A DNA stretch of 50,896 nt, from contig NZ_JAUWQB010000016.1 in NCBI RefSeq assembly GCF_030611305.1, positions 1 to 50,896 on the forward strand. The letters run 5' to 3'. Every line of letters starts with the position of its first letter. Position 1 is the stretch's first letter. Shown here piece after piece: positions 1 through 7,813 of this stretch. Made by a program: the position numbers and the translations under genes. The notes beneath the pieces are model-generated. The model was not told the DNA's origin, made no database searches, and worked only from the letters and a program-made list of their open reading frames with translations. The stretch is from Desulfobacula sp. (lineage in GTDB: Bacteria; Desulfobacterota; Desulfobacteria; Desulfobacterales; Desulfobacteraceae).

Positions 1-65
1 CCCTGTGCGGACCCGCATGCAGGGTGTTGTGGGGGCTGGGGGATTAAAACCCCCGGCTACCCGAT
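1..65 (+). other. 3' end of a group II intron (part of domain V and all of domain VI), truncated by the window edge
   Basis: Positions 31-62 fold into a 12-bp stem with loop 43-49, broken only by one unpaired A at 59. That A lies seven bases from a terminal AT at 64-65. A bulged branch-point A seven or eight bases before a 3' AY is the signature of group II intron domain VI. Just upstream, 1-23 pairs as CCCTG/CAGGG and TGCG/CGCA with a two-base bulge on the 3' side, as in domain V. The catalytic AGC triad would lie at or just before base 1. The intron runs left to right, so its reverse transcriptase would be outside the window. Seen: the two hairpins and bulge. Inferred: intron identity and the splice boundary at 65/66. 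Confidence 0.7.
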
Positions 66-118
66 TGAGTTTTATAATACAATAATCAAGGTTCTACCCT
101 ATTATTAGATTTGACTCC

Positions 119-2695
119 CTATGCTATCATTATTTCTGTCAACTTTGTCAATTCATCTTTGAGGGTATCCTTAGTTATTGACGCATGCGTCTCTAACCTC
201 AAAATCGGAATATCATACTTATTAAAAATATCATCCTTCTTTTGATCCCTTAACTGCTGCTCTGGATTATTCAAATGGAATTCAGTACCATCGACTTCTA
301 TTGCAAGAACCGGGCTTTTGTCAAACTTGTTGGAAATTAAAAAATCCACGCTGCTTCTTGGCTGTTTGATAAACTTTTTTTCAATTTCACTACATCGTTT
401 CCTATTTAAAAAGATATCCGCGAGTCTTACCTCATGGGAAAACGAATAACATATGAAAGCTTCTTCCGAGAGCAGTTCCTTAAGGATAGAGTAAATTATT
501 AGTTCACTTTTGAAACTAATGTTCTTTTTTACATTACTCATAGCCAACTTTCTTTTCCACAGCCTTTCTGAAAAATCTTTATATAATAGGTCAAATACTG
601 AAATGACACGACCGTTCTCAATATTACTTTTATCATGGTATTCAATATACCTGAGCAAATCACCGATGTTATTTCCGTTCTTTTTATAAAATGCATCAGC
701 GTTTGATATAATAATCAACTGTTTCTCCGCCCTGGACACAGCTACATTAACCATTTGAGGATCATCTACAAAACGCATTTTAAAATTTGATTTAGCTGAT
801 TGGTCGAGAATTGTTGAAAACACAATAACCGGTTTCTCCCGCCCTTGGTACTTGTGTACTGTATCTTTTTCAATGGCTGACGGGTTTAGCTTTTCAGACA
901 ATTTTACCTGTTTTCTATAGGGAGTGATCAAGCCTATGTCATCCAGGTTCTGAGAGTAAAGGCTGAACTTATAATCTTTTTTATTATCAATCAGGTTATT
1001 AAGTTCTTCCAGCTCTCTTTGATTGAAAGGGCCTCTTTTTCCTCTAGTTATCTCCCGCATGTGATTCCCTGGAGCTGTTTTAATAACATTTATGGGGGCG
1101 GAATTTTCTGCTTTGGTGTATACGATGAGTTCTCCATTGTAATAGTTCATATTACAGAACCGGATAATGTCTGGATGACATCTGTAATGTTCTTTTAATA
1201 ATGTTTTCTGAAGTCTCTCTCCATACAAAACATCCAAAGAAGACATGATATTTTGCTTTTGATAATCATAGGCCTCATTCTCAAAATAGTGTTCGGTTTT
1301 TTCTGGAATATGAGGTAGTTGTTTCTGATCTCCTACGATTATTATTTTTTCAGCACATGATAACGGCAACATTGCTTTAACTAAGTCAAGGGTCGATGCT
1401 TCATCCACTATGACATAGTCAAATACAAATCCATTTGCAGCAGAATTTGTGATTGAATAAGCTGTGCTTAAAATTATCGGATAATCATTTATAAATGAAT
1501 CAAATACTTTTTTATACTTTTTTATAGTATATTTCTTTCTTTCCTCCTTAAATCGTTGGCTCAAATAATGATCAAAAAGCGTTTTAGAAACTTTGCTGTG
1601 CTTTTCTGCCAAATCCAAAAAGTTTCCTTTTCCTAAAATCCGTTCACATTGCTTCAGCTTGTTTTCTAATTCTTTTATCTTAAGTTTGTAAAAAACCTTT
1701 TGGAATCTGGAGATAACCTCGTGATTATTCTCCTGTAATTCTTTGAATTTATAGACACCATATTTGGCAAAGAGCTTAAACTTGCTAATGAAATTCAGTT
1801 TCTCCTTATTTGAAATCATTATCCGATGGTCTACAAGAAAATCTAAAATTTTCTCATGCCCTAAATTATAAAAGCTGATATAAAGTCTCTCATCTAACTT
1901 ATCAATTCCATCAACATTGTTATAGTAGGCCTGCTCCAATCTCAAAGCGTTCAGTTTTTCTTTAATCTGCTGTTGCTCCCGTTCTTTTTTCATCAATTGC
2001 CGGAGTTTGGTACTGCATTCAAGCAACTCATTTTTAGTGCGTTTAAGATCTTCTGAATCAAGCTGATTCGGCACTATTTCTCTAATAATATTTGATTGAT
2101 TTAAAAAAAACTTTTCTTGCTTTTCCTTTCTTCCCAATTGGGCATATATGTATCCATAATTGTATTTATTGAGTTTGTCCCTTACGTTATCAACTGCTGC
2201 ATTATTATTAGATACTAAAGCAACGTTCTTTCCTCTTAGCATTACATTTGCAATAATGTTCAATATGGTTTGTGTTTTACCTGTTCCGGGCGGTCCTTGA
2301 ATAACACTTAGTTCATTCTTGAATACACTTTTTGTTGCCTCTAACTGGCTAATATTAAATCTAAATGGAAAAATTAACGGCTCTTCGTCATTGAAATTCT
2401 CAAACGCAGCCCCATTTAAGTACTTATGCAATAATGAATTTTCTTTAATTTTAATGCCATTGCAATATCTGCCCAGCACTGAAGAACCGTCTTCTGCTTT
2501 AGTATCTTGTGCGATCGAAGTATATATTTCAAAAGGATCATTAGATTTGGTTTCGATAGTCACGTTCTTTGAGCTATAAGGGTATGGCGTCTCATTGTTT
2601 TTAAACCGGACGATGTACTTATCCCCAATTTTATCCAAGCTTTCAATTTCATTTGTTTGGTCAATACCCTTTAAAAAGATTCTTTTTGTTTCCAT
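119..2695 (-). CDS. Superfamily I DNA/RNA helicase with C-terminal DUF2726-like nuclease domain
   Basis: An 858-residue protein with Walker A GPPGTGKT near residue 135, a Walker B/DEAS segment near 430 followed by GDQKQLP, and the C-terminal superfamily I motifs VHKYQGRE and NVAVSRAEKQL. These place it with the AAA_11/AAA_12 (Upf1/Dna2-like) helicases. The last 80 or so residues contain a VDF...AIEVDG pattern, as in DUF2726/PD-(D/E)xK-type endonuclease folds, which suggests a helicase-nuclease fusion. The middle (about 210-400) is Lys/Glu-rich and probably coiled. The ATG at 2695 is preferred over a TTG at 2710; neither has a clear ribosome binding site. It stands alone between the intron end and a toxin-antitoxin-like region. 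Such proteins are common in phage-defence islands, but a defence role here is inference. Confidence 0.8.
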   Translation of the reverse strand: METKRIFLKGIDQTNEIESLDKIGDKYIVRFKNNETPYPYSSKNVTIETKSNDPFEIYTSIAQDTKAEDGSSVLGRYCNGIKIKENSLLHKYLNGAAFENFNDEEPLIFPFRFNISQLEATKSVFKNELSVIQGPPGTGKTQTILNIIANVMLRGKNVALVSNNNAAVDNVRDKLNKYNYGYIYAQLGRKEKQEKFFLNQSNIIREIVPNQLDSEDLKRTKNELLECSTKLRQLMKKEREQQQIKEKLNALRLEQAYYNNVDGIDKLDERLYISFYNLGHEKILDFLVDHRIMISNKEKLNFISKFKLFAKYGVYKFKELQENNHEVISRFQKVFYKLKIKELENKLKQCERILGKGNFLDLAEKHSKVSKTLFDHYLSQRFKEERKKYTIKKYKKVFDSFINDYPIILSTAYSITNSAANGFVFDYVIVDEASTLDLVKAMLPLSCAEKIIIVGDQKQLPHIPEKTEHYFENEAYDYQKQNIMSSLDVLYGERLQKTLLKEHYRCHPDIIRFCNMNYYNGELIVYTKAENSAPINVIKTAPGNHMREITRGKRGPFNQRELEELNNLIDNKKDYKFSLYSQNLDDIGLITPYRKQVKLSEKLNPSAIEKDTVHKYQGREKPVIVFSTILDQSAKSNFKMRFVDDPQMVNVAVSRAEKQLIIISNADAFYKKNGNNIGDLLRYIEYHDKSNIENGRVISVFDLLYKDFSERLWKRKLAMSNVKKNISFKSELIIYSILKELLSEEAFICYSFSHEVRLADIFLNRKRCSEIEKKFIKQPRSSVDFLISNKFDKSPVLAIEVDGTEFHLNNPEQQLRDQKKDDIFNKYDIPILRLETHASITKDTLKDELTKLTEIMIA

Positions 2696-2824
2696 GTTTG
2701 AGTTTTTCAACTAATTTAAGTGTCAATCCGAATCACTATTGCCAAAATGGTCTGTTGGTCTAATTTTTTGCTTTACCAATACGTTTATTCTCACCAAACA
2801 ATAAAAATGAAGTTAAGAACTTTG

Positions 2825-2853
2825 AACATGCTGCGGCTCGGCCGCAGCATGTT
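2825..2853. repeat. 13-bp perfect palindrome with a 3-nt loop
   Basis: Arms 2825-2837 and 2841-2853 are exact reverse complements around TCG and GC-rich in their core (GCTGCGGC). The hairpin lies between the start of the helicase gene and the end of the next minus-strand gene. It could be the terminator of the nucleotidyltransferase operon, although no clear T-run follows on the minus strand, or a small intergenic palindromic element. The remaining bases of 2696-2948 hold nothing else I can support. Confidence 0.5.
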
Positions 2854-2948
2854 GCATGTTGAACGTTTTACAAAAAAAGCAGCCTAATTTCGATCACAGT
2901 TTTTTGAGGTAGGGTCACTCCGAATTCTGTGATGGGGACATCTATCCG

Positions 2949-3629
2949 CTACTGTTCCAAAAGCTTTCGGGATAAACTATGCAATTCCACATTTGCCAGC
3001 GCAACAACCTTTTTCTTAACTGTTCTTGAATAATATTCCTTTTCGGTTTTAGTCAATAGGCTTCCTTCTAATTTCTTCTTAAACAATTCTTTTTGTTTAG
3101 GAGAAAAAACCTGCGACAAAGCATATTCCATAGAAAATTCTTGAAATTTATCTTTGCGCCTTCGATCCTTTTCAACTTTTTTTTCAAAATAAAGTTCAAA
3201 AAGCCCCATTACCCGTTCTGGATCAAATTGATCTTTCCCCGTTTGAGGTGCCTGGTGGTGAACCAAATTATTTTTCCATGTTTTGACACGTTTCTTGTCT
3301 TCATCGGAAAATGTTTTTTTGAGTTTGTTGAGCCATGGGAATGAGAGGTGATACGTTGAGTAAACTGAAGCCGATAAAAGCACAAGTTGATGGAATTGTT
3401 GTTTTTGTTTTTTGGCATCTAACTGCTGCACGACCATGTCTGGCGAAAAATGATAACTTTCAGCAGCATTTGCCAGTATCACAGGAAACCCTTCCCAAAG
3501 ACGAGTATCATTACTTTTCACAACCTCTGCCAGTGTTTCATTTACATCTATATCTTCATTTGGTTCAAACATTGGAAAACCCAATTTTGACAGACTGTTA
3601 TATAGTTCTCGATCAGCCATAAAGTCCAT
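2949..3629 (-). CDS. Partner protein of nucleotidyltransferase; function unknown
   Basis: A 226-residue soluble, basic protein without signal peptide or membrane segment. Its C-terminal end (SPKQKELFKKKL, LTKTEKEYYSRTVKKK) resembles a tail I recognise on uncharacterised proteins encoded next to nucleotidyltransferases; this is recognition, not a database result. The start overlaps the end of the upstream nucleotidyltransferase gene by 17 bp, or 8 bp if the internal ATG at 3620 is used, so the two should be translated together. The GGGAG near the junction could serve either start. The pairing recalls two-gene AbiE/MenAT-like modules in which one member is a nucleotidyltransferase toxin, but no winged-helix antitoxin domain could be confirmed. 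Confidence 0.6.
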   Translation of the reverse strand: MDFMADRELYNSLSKLGFPMFEPNEDIDVNETLAEVVKSNDTRLWEGFPVILANAAESYHFSPDMVVQQLDAKKQKQQFHQLVLLSASVYSTYHLSFPWLNKLKKTFSDEDKKRVKTWKNNLVHHQAPQTGKDQFDPERVMGLFELYFEKKVEKDRRRKDKFQEFSMEYALSQVFSPKQKELFKKKLEGSLLTKTEKEYYSRTVKKKVVALANVELHSLSRKLLEQ

Positions 3630-4218
3630 TCTCCCTGAGTTGATCTAAAAAATAATCCATATTCGGTTTTAATCGAACCTCAGCCACTTCGTACAGGAGC
3701 AGTTCATTGAAATGCTCCGTCAGTTGTGCGATGTCAATTTTTTCTTTATGTGCATCAAATAGCATCAGGCAATCTTCAAAATCAACCCGGGTTCCACGCA
3801 TCAACTTACTGCAAATCAGATCATAATCGTTTAAAATGCCAATATAAAGATGTGAATATTCCTTTAAGGCGGAATTTCTATCATCCTCTAGGGGAGAGTC
3901 GAGTAACTCCGTTGTATGAATATGGTTACCGCTAAAGAGATCAAATCGAAATATCTCTTTATTCCGCTTCCACCCTGATCCGGTTGTTTGTTTATACCCT
4001 AACGCTTTTAACAGTTTGGTCAGGTATGTGAATTCTTTTATATTGGGGATCATGAAATCAACATCTTTTGTAGAGGGTTTTACTCCTAACAAAGTCATGG
4101 CTGTCCCACCACAGGCAATCAGATGTACCCTGCGTTTGAGGAAGCGGTTCCATTCCGCCATAATGTCGAGAAGCTGTTCTTTACCTAATCCATATTCCAT
4201 TTGTAGCTTTTCATACAT
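3613..4218 (-). CDS. DUF6036-like nucleotidyltransferase (AbiEii/MenT-like fold)
   Basis: A 201-residue protein with the minimal nucleotidyltransferase signature CGGTAMTLLG...STKDVDF (residues about 36-55). The Gly-Gly pair binds the nucleotide and the Asp-x-Asp binds metal. A later LFDAHKEKIDI stretch and helical C-terminus fit the DUF6036/AbiEii-like families, many of which are toxins that nucleotidylate tRNA or a partner. It is first in a two-gene operon with the 226-residue protein. The ATG at 4218 lies about 36 bases from a TTGACA-N17-TACATA promoter and has no Shine-Dalgarno sequence. Toxicity is inferred from architecture only; housekeeping or aminoglycoside-type nucleotidyltransferases are alternatives. 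Confidence 0.65.
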   Translation of the reverse strand: MYEKLQMEYGLGKEQLLDIMAEWNRFLKRRVHLIACGGTAMTLLGVKPSTKDVDFMIPNIKEFTYLTKLLKALGYKQTTGSGWKRNKEIFRFDLFSGNHIHTTELLDSPLEDDRNSALKEYSHLYIGILNDYDLICSKLMRGTRVDFEDCLMLFDAHKEKIDIAQLTEHFNELLLYEVAEVRLKPNMDYFLDQLRENGLYG

Positions 4219-4223
4219 TTTTT

Positions 4224-4282
4224 TGTATATATATCTACATTACTTTGTATCTATATGTACAAAATAGTTATCTCCTTGTCAA
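4224..4282 (-). promoter_or_regulatory. Promoter with two tandem TGTA-N8-TACA operators
   Basis: On the minus strand, TTGACA (4277-4282) and TACATA (4254-4259) are 17 bp apart. Two palindromes with TGTA/TACA arms and 8-bp centres lie at 4246-4261, over the -10 and start site, and 4224-4239, just downstream. They are offset by exactly 22 bp, about two helical turns. This is typical of cooperative repressor sites, as in autoregulated toxin-antitoxin operons. The repressor is not identified. Confidence 0.6.
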
Positions 4283-4358
4283 GTTCCATTTTAGATATCA
4301 ATTCGGGCTCAGTTCTAAAGCAGCCCCTTGCTGTCCGGTCACTCGCTGGTCGGGCTGT

Positions 4359-4664
4359 TTAGGAAGTTGTTTGAATTGCTTCTGCATGCAATTTTAAGCC
4401 AAGTGCACCAATGACTTTGAGGATTGTGTCAAAGCCCGGATTTCTTTCACCAGAAAGTGCCTTGTAAAGACTTTCGCGGGAAAGGCCAGCATCCCGAGCT
4501 ACCTGTGACATTCCCTTGGCCCGGGCAATGTCACCCAAAGCTTTAGCAATAAAAGCAGCATCCCCATTGGCTTCCTCAAGACAAGCTTCAAGATAAGCCG
4601 CCATTGCTTCCGGATTACGAAGATGCTCGGAAACATCATATCTTGTGGTGATAGTTTTAGCCAT
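4359..4664 (-). CDS. HigA-like antitoxin, Cro/C1-type helix-turn-helix (COG3636 type)
   Basis: A 101-residue protein. Residues about 50-90 form a Cro/C1 helix-turn-helix (MSQVARDAGLSRESLYKALS, followed by NPGFDTILKVIGALG), and the N-terminal YDVSEHLRNPEAMAAYLEACL matches the 'putative addiction module antidote' family. These antitoxins bind the partner toxin and repress their own promoter. The start is supported by AGGAGT eight bases upstream. It lies directly downstream of the RelE/HigB-like toxin, giving the toxin-first order typical of HigBA-like modules. Since the toxin carries a nonsense codon, this antitoxin may be all that remains active of the module. Confidence 0.85.
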   Translation of the reverse strand: MAKTITTRYDVSEHLRNPEAMAAYLEACLEEANGDAAFIAKALGDIARAKGMSQVARDAGLSRESLYKALSGERNPGFDTILKVIGALGLKLHAEAIQTTS

Positions 4665-4673
4665 GATAGACTC

Positions 4674-4964
4674 CTATAAATTCTGCGCCAATTGTAAGGC
4701 GGTTTTGATATCTTTTGCCTAGGTACGCTTGTCTCCACCAGCCAACAAAAATACTATAGACTCTCCGAGCTGCTTATAATACACCCGATAACCAGCTCTG
4801 TAATTGATTCGTAACTCTGAAACACCTTCGCCCACTGCCTTAACATCTCCTGGATTTCCGGCAGCCAGTCGCTCAATTCGTACCAAAATACGAGTGCGAG
4901 CACGGATGTCATGTAACTTATCAAGCCATTTGACAAAAAGTTCAGTTTTTCGAATTTCAATCAT
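4674..4964 (-). pseudogene. RelE/HigB-family toxin with an in-frame amber codon near its C-terminus
   Basis: The first 81 codons (4719-4964) encode a typical COG3657 addiction-module toxin: FVKWLDKL, LVRIERLAAGNPGDVK, GVSELRINYRAGYRVYY and LLAGGDKRT. A TAG at 4719-4721 then interrupts it. Reading through in the same frame gives AKDIKTALQLAQNL and a second TAG at 4674, which is the tail expected of the family (usually about 95-100 residues). The TAG therefore sits where Gln (CAG) is usual, one transition away. The product is either an 81-residue protein lacking its last helix, probably inactive or weakened, or a 96-residue protein if the amber is suppressed. The promoter and antitoxin look intact. 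Confidence 0.75.
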
Positions 4965-4970
4965 TGTTCA

Positions 4971-4999
4971 ATTGTAGCCAGGTGGCCACATGTTGTCAA
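4971..4999 (-). promoter_or_regulatory. Near-consensus sigma-70 promoter of the toxin-antitoxin pair; leaderless start
   Basis: Minus strand TTGACA (4994-4999), 17-bp spacer, TACAAT (4971-4976). The toxin ATG begins only six bases after the -10, so transcription should start at or about the ATG and the message would be leaderless. A small CAATnATTG palindrome covers the start codon and may be the antitoxin operator. Confidence 0.7.
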
Positions 5000-5030
5000 T
5001 AAACAATTTACGATGCCATGTTTTAAGCCC

Positions 5031-5084
5031 AACGAATAAGGATAGATTGTGGTTCGTTCCTCACACAATCTATCCTTATTCGTT
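5031..5084. repeat. 21-bp perfect inverted repeat with 12-nt loop; attC-like flanks
   Basis: Arms 5031-5051 and 5064-5084 are exact reverse complements, AT-rich, with loop 5052-5063. It sits between the toxin promoter and the end of the next minus-strand gene. Read on the minus strand the ends are TTCTAAC and GTTGGGC. The latter fits the integron attC core GTTRRRY and the former fits RYYYAAC at six of seven positions. The absence of extrahelical bases argues against a functional attC. A terminator or a small palindromic mobile element are alternatives. Confidence 0.6.
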
Positions 5085-5134
5085 AGAAGTTATTTTTTAT
5101 ATTAAATTTGAGATTCAATGGTTTCCCTTAAGTT

Positions 5135-5785
5135 TTACAAAATACCTTTAACAAAAGGAATGACTACAGTAAGCCGAGACCATTCTTTGAATTCTTTTTT
5201 GTGGTAAAGTTCAATAACAAGTAAATAGTCTTTATTTTCACAAATTCCCAAACAAACTAAAGAAGCGTCTTTTACAAGTAATTTTTTATAATCATAAGAT
5301 TTTCGACAAAGAAAAACTTCAACGCTGAAAGGTTTATTTTTAAAACCATCGATAGGAATAATAATATCATTTGAAGTGATCTTTTTTTGAAATATGGGTA
5401 ATTTATTCGGGGCTTGAGGAATAATAGTAAAAATTCTTTTGAATTCTATCATGTCTTCCAATGGCTCAACAGAATTTATGAATAATCTATCTTCACTAGT
5501 ATTGGAACGTAAATGCACTATTGCTGGATCAGTATCTCTCGGTGGATGATATGTAAAATGTGATCCGACCGGGGTAACATTTACAGCATCATTAAAATTA
5601 ACTTTAGTCTTTCCGCTCTGTTGCCCCTCGGGTATTTTAATTTCACCAAGCTTCATTTCTTGTGGTTTAGATAATGATGACCCAAATGAAAACGAACCAT
5701 CTTTAAGAGGGATTATAAAAAAGAATTTTCTTAATTGATTATTTTCCGACAACAGAATTCGAGTTTTATTGTTTTGTTTACTCAT
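5135..5785 (-). CDS. Hypothetical protein, 216 residues
   Basis: I do not recognise this family. The protein has no signal peptide or membrane helix. It is predominantly beta-like, with repeated hydrophobic/polar alternation (FFFIIPLKDGSF, KRIFTIIPQ, NDYLLVIELYHKK, LTVVIPFVKG). Three segments contain an 'IIP/VIP' strand, which may reflect a repeated beta unit. It is a single gene on the minus strand, followed by the 21-bp palindrome and preceded by an AT-rich region. Its lower GC than the metabolic genes to the right and its position in the islet suggest acquisition, which is inference. The ATG at 5785 has only a weak GAAG upstream. Confidence 0.6.
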   Translation of the reverse strand: MSKQNNKTRILLSENNQLRKFFFIIPLKDGSFSFGSSLSKPQEMKLGEIKIPEGQQSGKTKVNFNDAVNVTPVGSHFTYHPPRDTDPAIVHLRSNTSEDRLFINSVEPLEDMIEFKRIFTIIPQAPNKLPIFQKKITSNDIIIPIDGFKNKPFSVEVFLCRKSYDYKKLLVKDASLVCLGICENKDYLLVIELYHKKEFKEWSRLTVVIPFVKGIL

Positions 5786-5962
5786 TTTTTTCTTCTAACG
5801 TATCATATTAAGCAGAAAAAAATCTGCATATTAACCTTATATATTTTTTTATAATTATGATATTAAAGCATCCAAATACAGTTTTAAGGCAAGTTGTTAA
5901 AAATAAATATACTCTTGGCATATATATAGTGACCCCGGCTGTCAAGACAAATCCTGTAGCGT

Positions 5963-6856
5963 TTAAGAATATTTTTTAATAAAATTTCCTATGTGTTTAA
6001 TAGCCTGTCTTCCCTCTGAAAGATATTTGGCGAAATAATGCCATACATGAAACATTCCTTCCCAGATTTCCAGTTGGACCGTTGCGCCCGCCTTAGTTAG
6101 CTTTTTTGACAGGATTTTCGAATCGTCAACCAGGACTTCATGTTCACCGGTTTGAATCAGGACAGGAGAGATCCCTGAAAAATTATTGTTGATAGGGGAT
6201 ATCAGAGGGTTAGACAAGTCTTTGTCAGTATAAAAAAGAGCGGTTTTCTTCAAAATGCTTTGACTGAGCATGGGGTCTTTTTTTTGGTTTTCAATATGGG
6301 ATTTGTTTTTGCATTCAAGATCAATCCAGGGTGAGATCAATATAGAGCATATGGGCAAAGGGCGCTCATCTGTCAGGAGACCGGATAGAAGGGCAAGGGC
6401 AAGGCCTGCCCCTGCAGAATCTGCAACAAGGCTTATTTTGTGTGTATCTTGAAAATTATCCATCACCCATTGATACACAGCCCTCACATCGCAAAGCCCC
6501 TTTGGAAAGGGATGTTCAGGGGCCAGCCTGTAGTTGAAAATCAAAACTTTTGCATCAGAAGCAATCGCTATTCGTGATGCAAGATCCCTGTGGGAATTTA
6601 TTGAGCCGGCAATATATCCTCCCCCATGGATATATATGATGATTCGTTTTTTATTATGATGTAAAGGCAACAGCCATTGAGCTTCAATGGCTTTGATACG
6701 AAACGGCTCAGCTTTGATGGATTTATCCGGTTTAAAGGCAATAGCGCTTTTTTCAAGAAGTTTTCTGTATGGCTCAATACCGATAGATTCAAAGGTAGGC
6801 CGTGATTTTAGATGTCTGAAAATAGCTGATAATATTATTGATGTCATTTTGCTCAT
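5963..6856 (-). CDS. Alpha/beta-hydrolase of the hormone-sensitive lipase (HSL) type
   Basis: A 297-residue esterase. The oxyanion-hole motif HGGGYIAGS lies near residue 77. The nucleophile elbow reads ADSAG instead of the usual GDSAG, with Ser near 147. A catalytic Asp lies in EHEVLVDDS and a His in GMFHVWHYF, with the usual spacing. The LAPEHPFP segment is also typical. It probably hydrolyses short acyl esters in the cytoplasm, and no signal peptide is visible. It is divergent from the HAD phosphatase gene, about 85 bp apart. Upstream 5786-5962 is AT-rich with a weak GCAGA/TCTGC hairpin and no gene. Confidence 0.88.
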   Translation of the reverse strand: MSKMTSIILSAIFRHLKSRPTFESIGIEPYRKLLEKSAIAFKPDKSIKAEPFRIKAIEAQWLLPLHHNKKRIIIYIHGGGYIAGSINSHRDLASRIAIASDAKVLIFNYRLAPEHPFPKGLCDVRAVYQWVMDNFQDTHKISLVADSAGAGLALALLSGLLTDERPLPICSILISPWIDLECKNKSHIENQKKDPMLSQSILKKTALFYTDKDLSNPLISPINNNFSGISPVLIQTGEHEVLVDDSKILSKKLTKAGATVQLEIWEGMFHVWHYFAKYLSEGRQAIKHIGNFIKKYS

Positions 6857-6941
6857 AAAAAAACCATATTGTTTATCTATCTAAAAAAAGGTATCACAGT
6901 TTGGTGTGAAACCAAATATTTTTTATGGGGAATACAGGGAA

Positions 6942-7796
6942 ATGGGAAAAAATTTTTTTATCACTGATTTTGACGGAACATTATTAAAAAATGACAAAAC
7001 CATCTCCCGCGAAGACATCAAAACCCTTGAGATGTTAAGACAGAGAAAAATAGTGACTGCTATTGCAACCGGACGGTCCGTATACTCATTTGAGAAAGCG
7101 TTGAAGGTTATTGGCATGGCCCGGGGGGATAATTTTTTACCTGTAGATTATGTCATATTCTCGACTGGTGCCGGTATTATGGAATTTCCAGGCGGTAAGG
7201 TGATCTGTCAAAAGGCTGTGCCATCTTCGGACATTGGAAAGATAACGAACTATCTGGACCATCGAAAGTTTGACTATATGGTGCATAAGTCCATACCTGA
7301 TACAAGACATTTTTTATATAAATCCCATGGAAATCATAATCCTGATTTCCAAGCCCGGCTGGCCCTTTATAAGGAATACGCATTGCCCCTGAAGGACGGG
7401 CATATCCATTGCGATCCGGCCACTGAAGTACTGGCCATTATACCGGGTGGAGCGGATATGGATTCCATAGAAACAATAAAAAAGGATTTATCCGGTTTCA
7501 GTGTGATCCATGCTACGTCCCCGCTTGATCATCTATCATCATGGATAGAGGTCTTTCATAAAGATGTATCTAAGGCTAAGGCCGCCTCCTGGCTTGTTAA
7601 AAGGCTTGGTGTAAACCGCCAAAATGTTATTTCAGTGGGAAATGATTATAATGACCAGGACCTTCTGGCCTGGTCAGGAAAAGGATTTGTCGTAGAAAAT
7701 GCCCCTGATCGCTTAAGGAAAGCCTTTAAGACCGTGTCTTCCAACAACCGGTGCGGTGTGTCCCAGGCTGTAAAAGAGTCAGGATGGATAGATTAG
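6942..7796 (+). CDS. HAD-IIB (Cof-type) phosphatase
   Basis: Motif I DFDGTLL, with nucleophile and acid/base Asp, lies at residues 8-14. Motif II is ATGRS near 45, the Lys of motif III is near SKAKAASWL, and motif IV is GNDYNDQDLL near 240. Together with a C2-type cap this makes it a Cof/YidA-like HAD phosphatase acting on phosphorylated sugars or cofactors; the substrate is unknown. The frame is open from a GTG at 6906, but the ATG at 6942 follows CAGGGA and places the catalytic strand at the N-terminus as in the family, so it is preferred. An inverted repeat TTTGGT/ACCAAA (6900-6916) lies over the rejected start. It converges with pdxJ, 17 bp away. Confidence 0.85.
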   Translation: MGKNFFITDFDGTLLKNDKTISREDIKTLEMLRQRKIVTAIATGRSVYSFEKALKVIGMARGDNFLPVDYVIFSTGAGIMEFPGGKVICQKAVPSSDIGKITNYLDHRKFDYMVHKSIPDTRHFLYKSHGNHNPDFQARLALYKEYALPLKDGHIHCDPATEVLAIIPGGADMDSIETIKKDLSGFSVIHATSPLDHLSSWIEVFHKDVSKAKAASWLVKRLGVNRQNVISVGNDYNDQDLLAWSGKGFVVENAPDRLRKAFKTVSSNNRCGVSQAVKESGWID

Positions 7797-7813
7797 AATG
7801 TTTATCGGCAATA

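Noticed and set aside
2319-2579. Plus-strand open frame inside the helicase gene
   Set aside because: Antisense shadow of the helicase N-terminal region without family features or ribosome site.
5930-5950. GTGACCCCGG-type fragment as a transposon end
   Set aside because: Only a short similarity to a sequence near 2911-2940; no repeat structure or target duplication could be shown.
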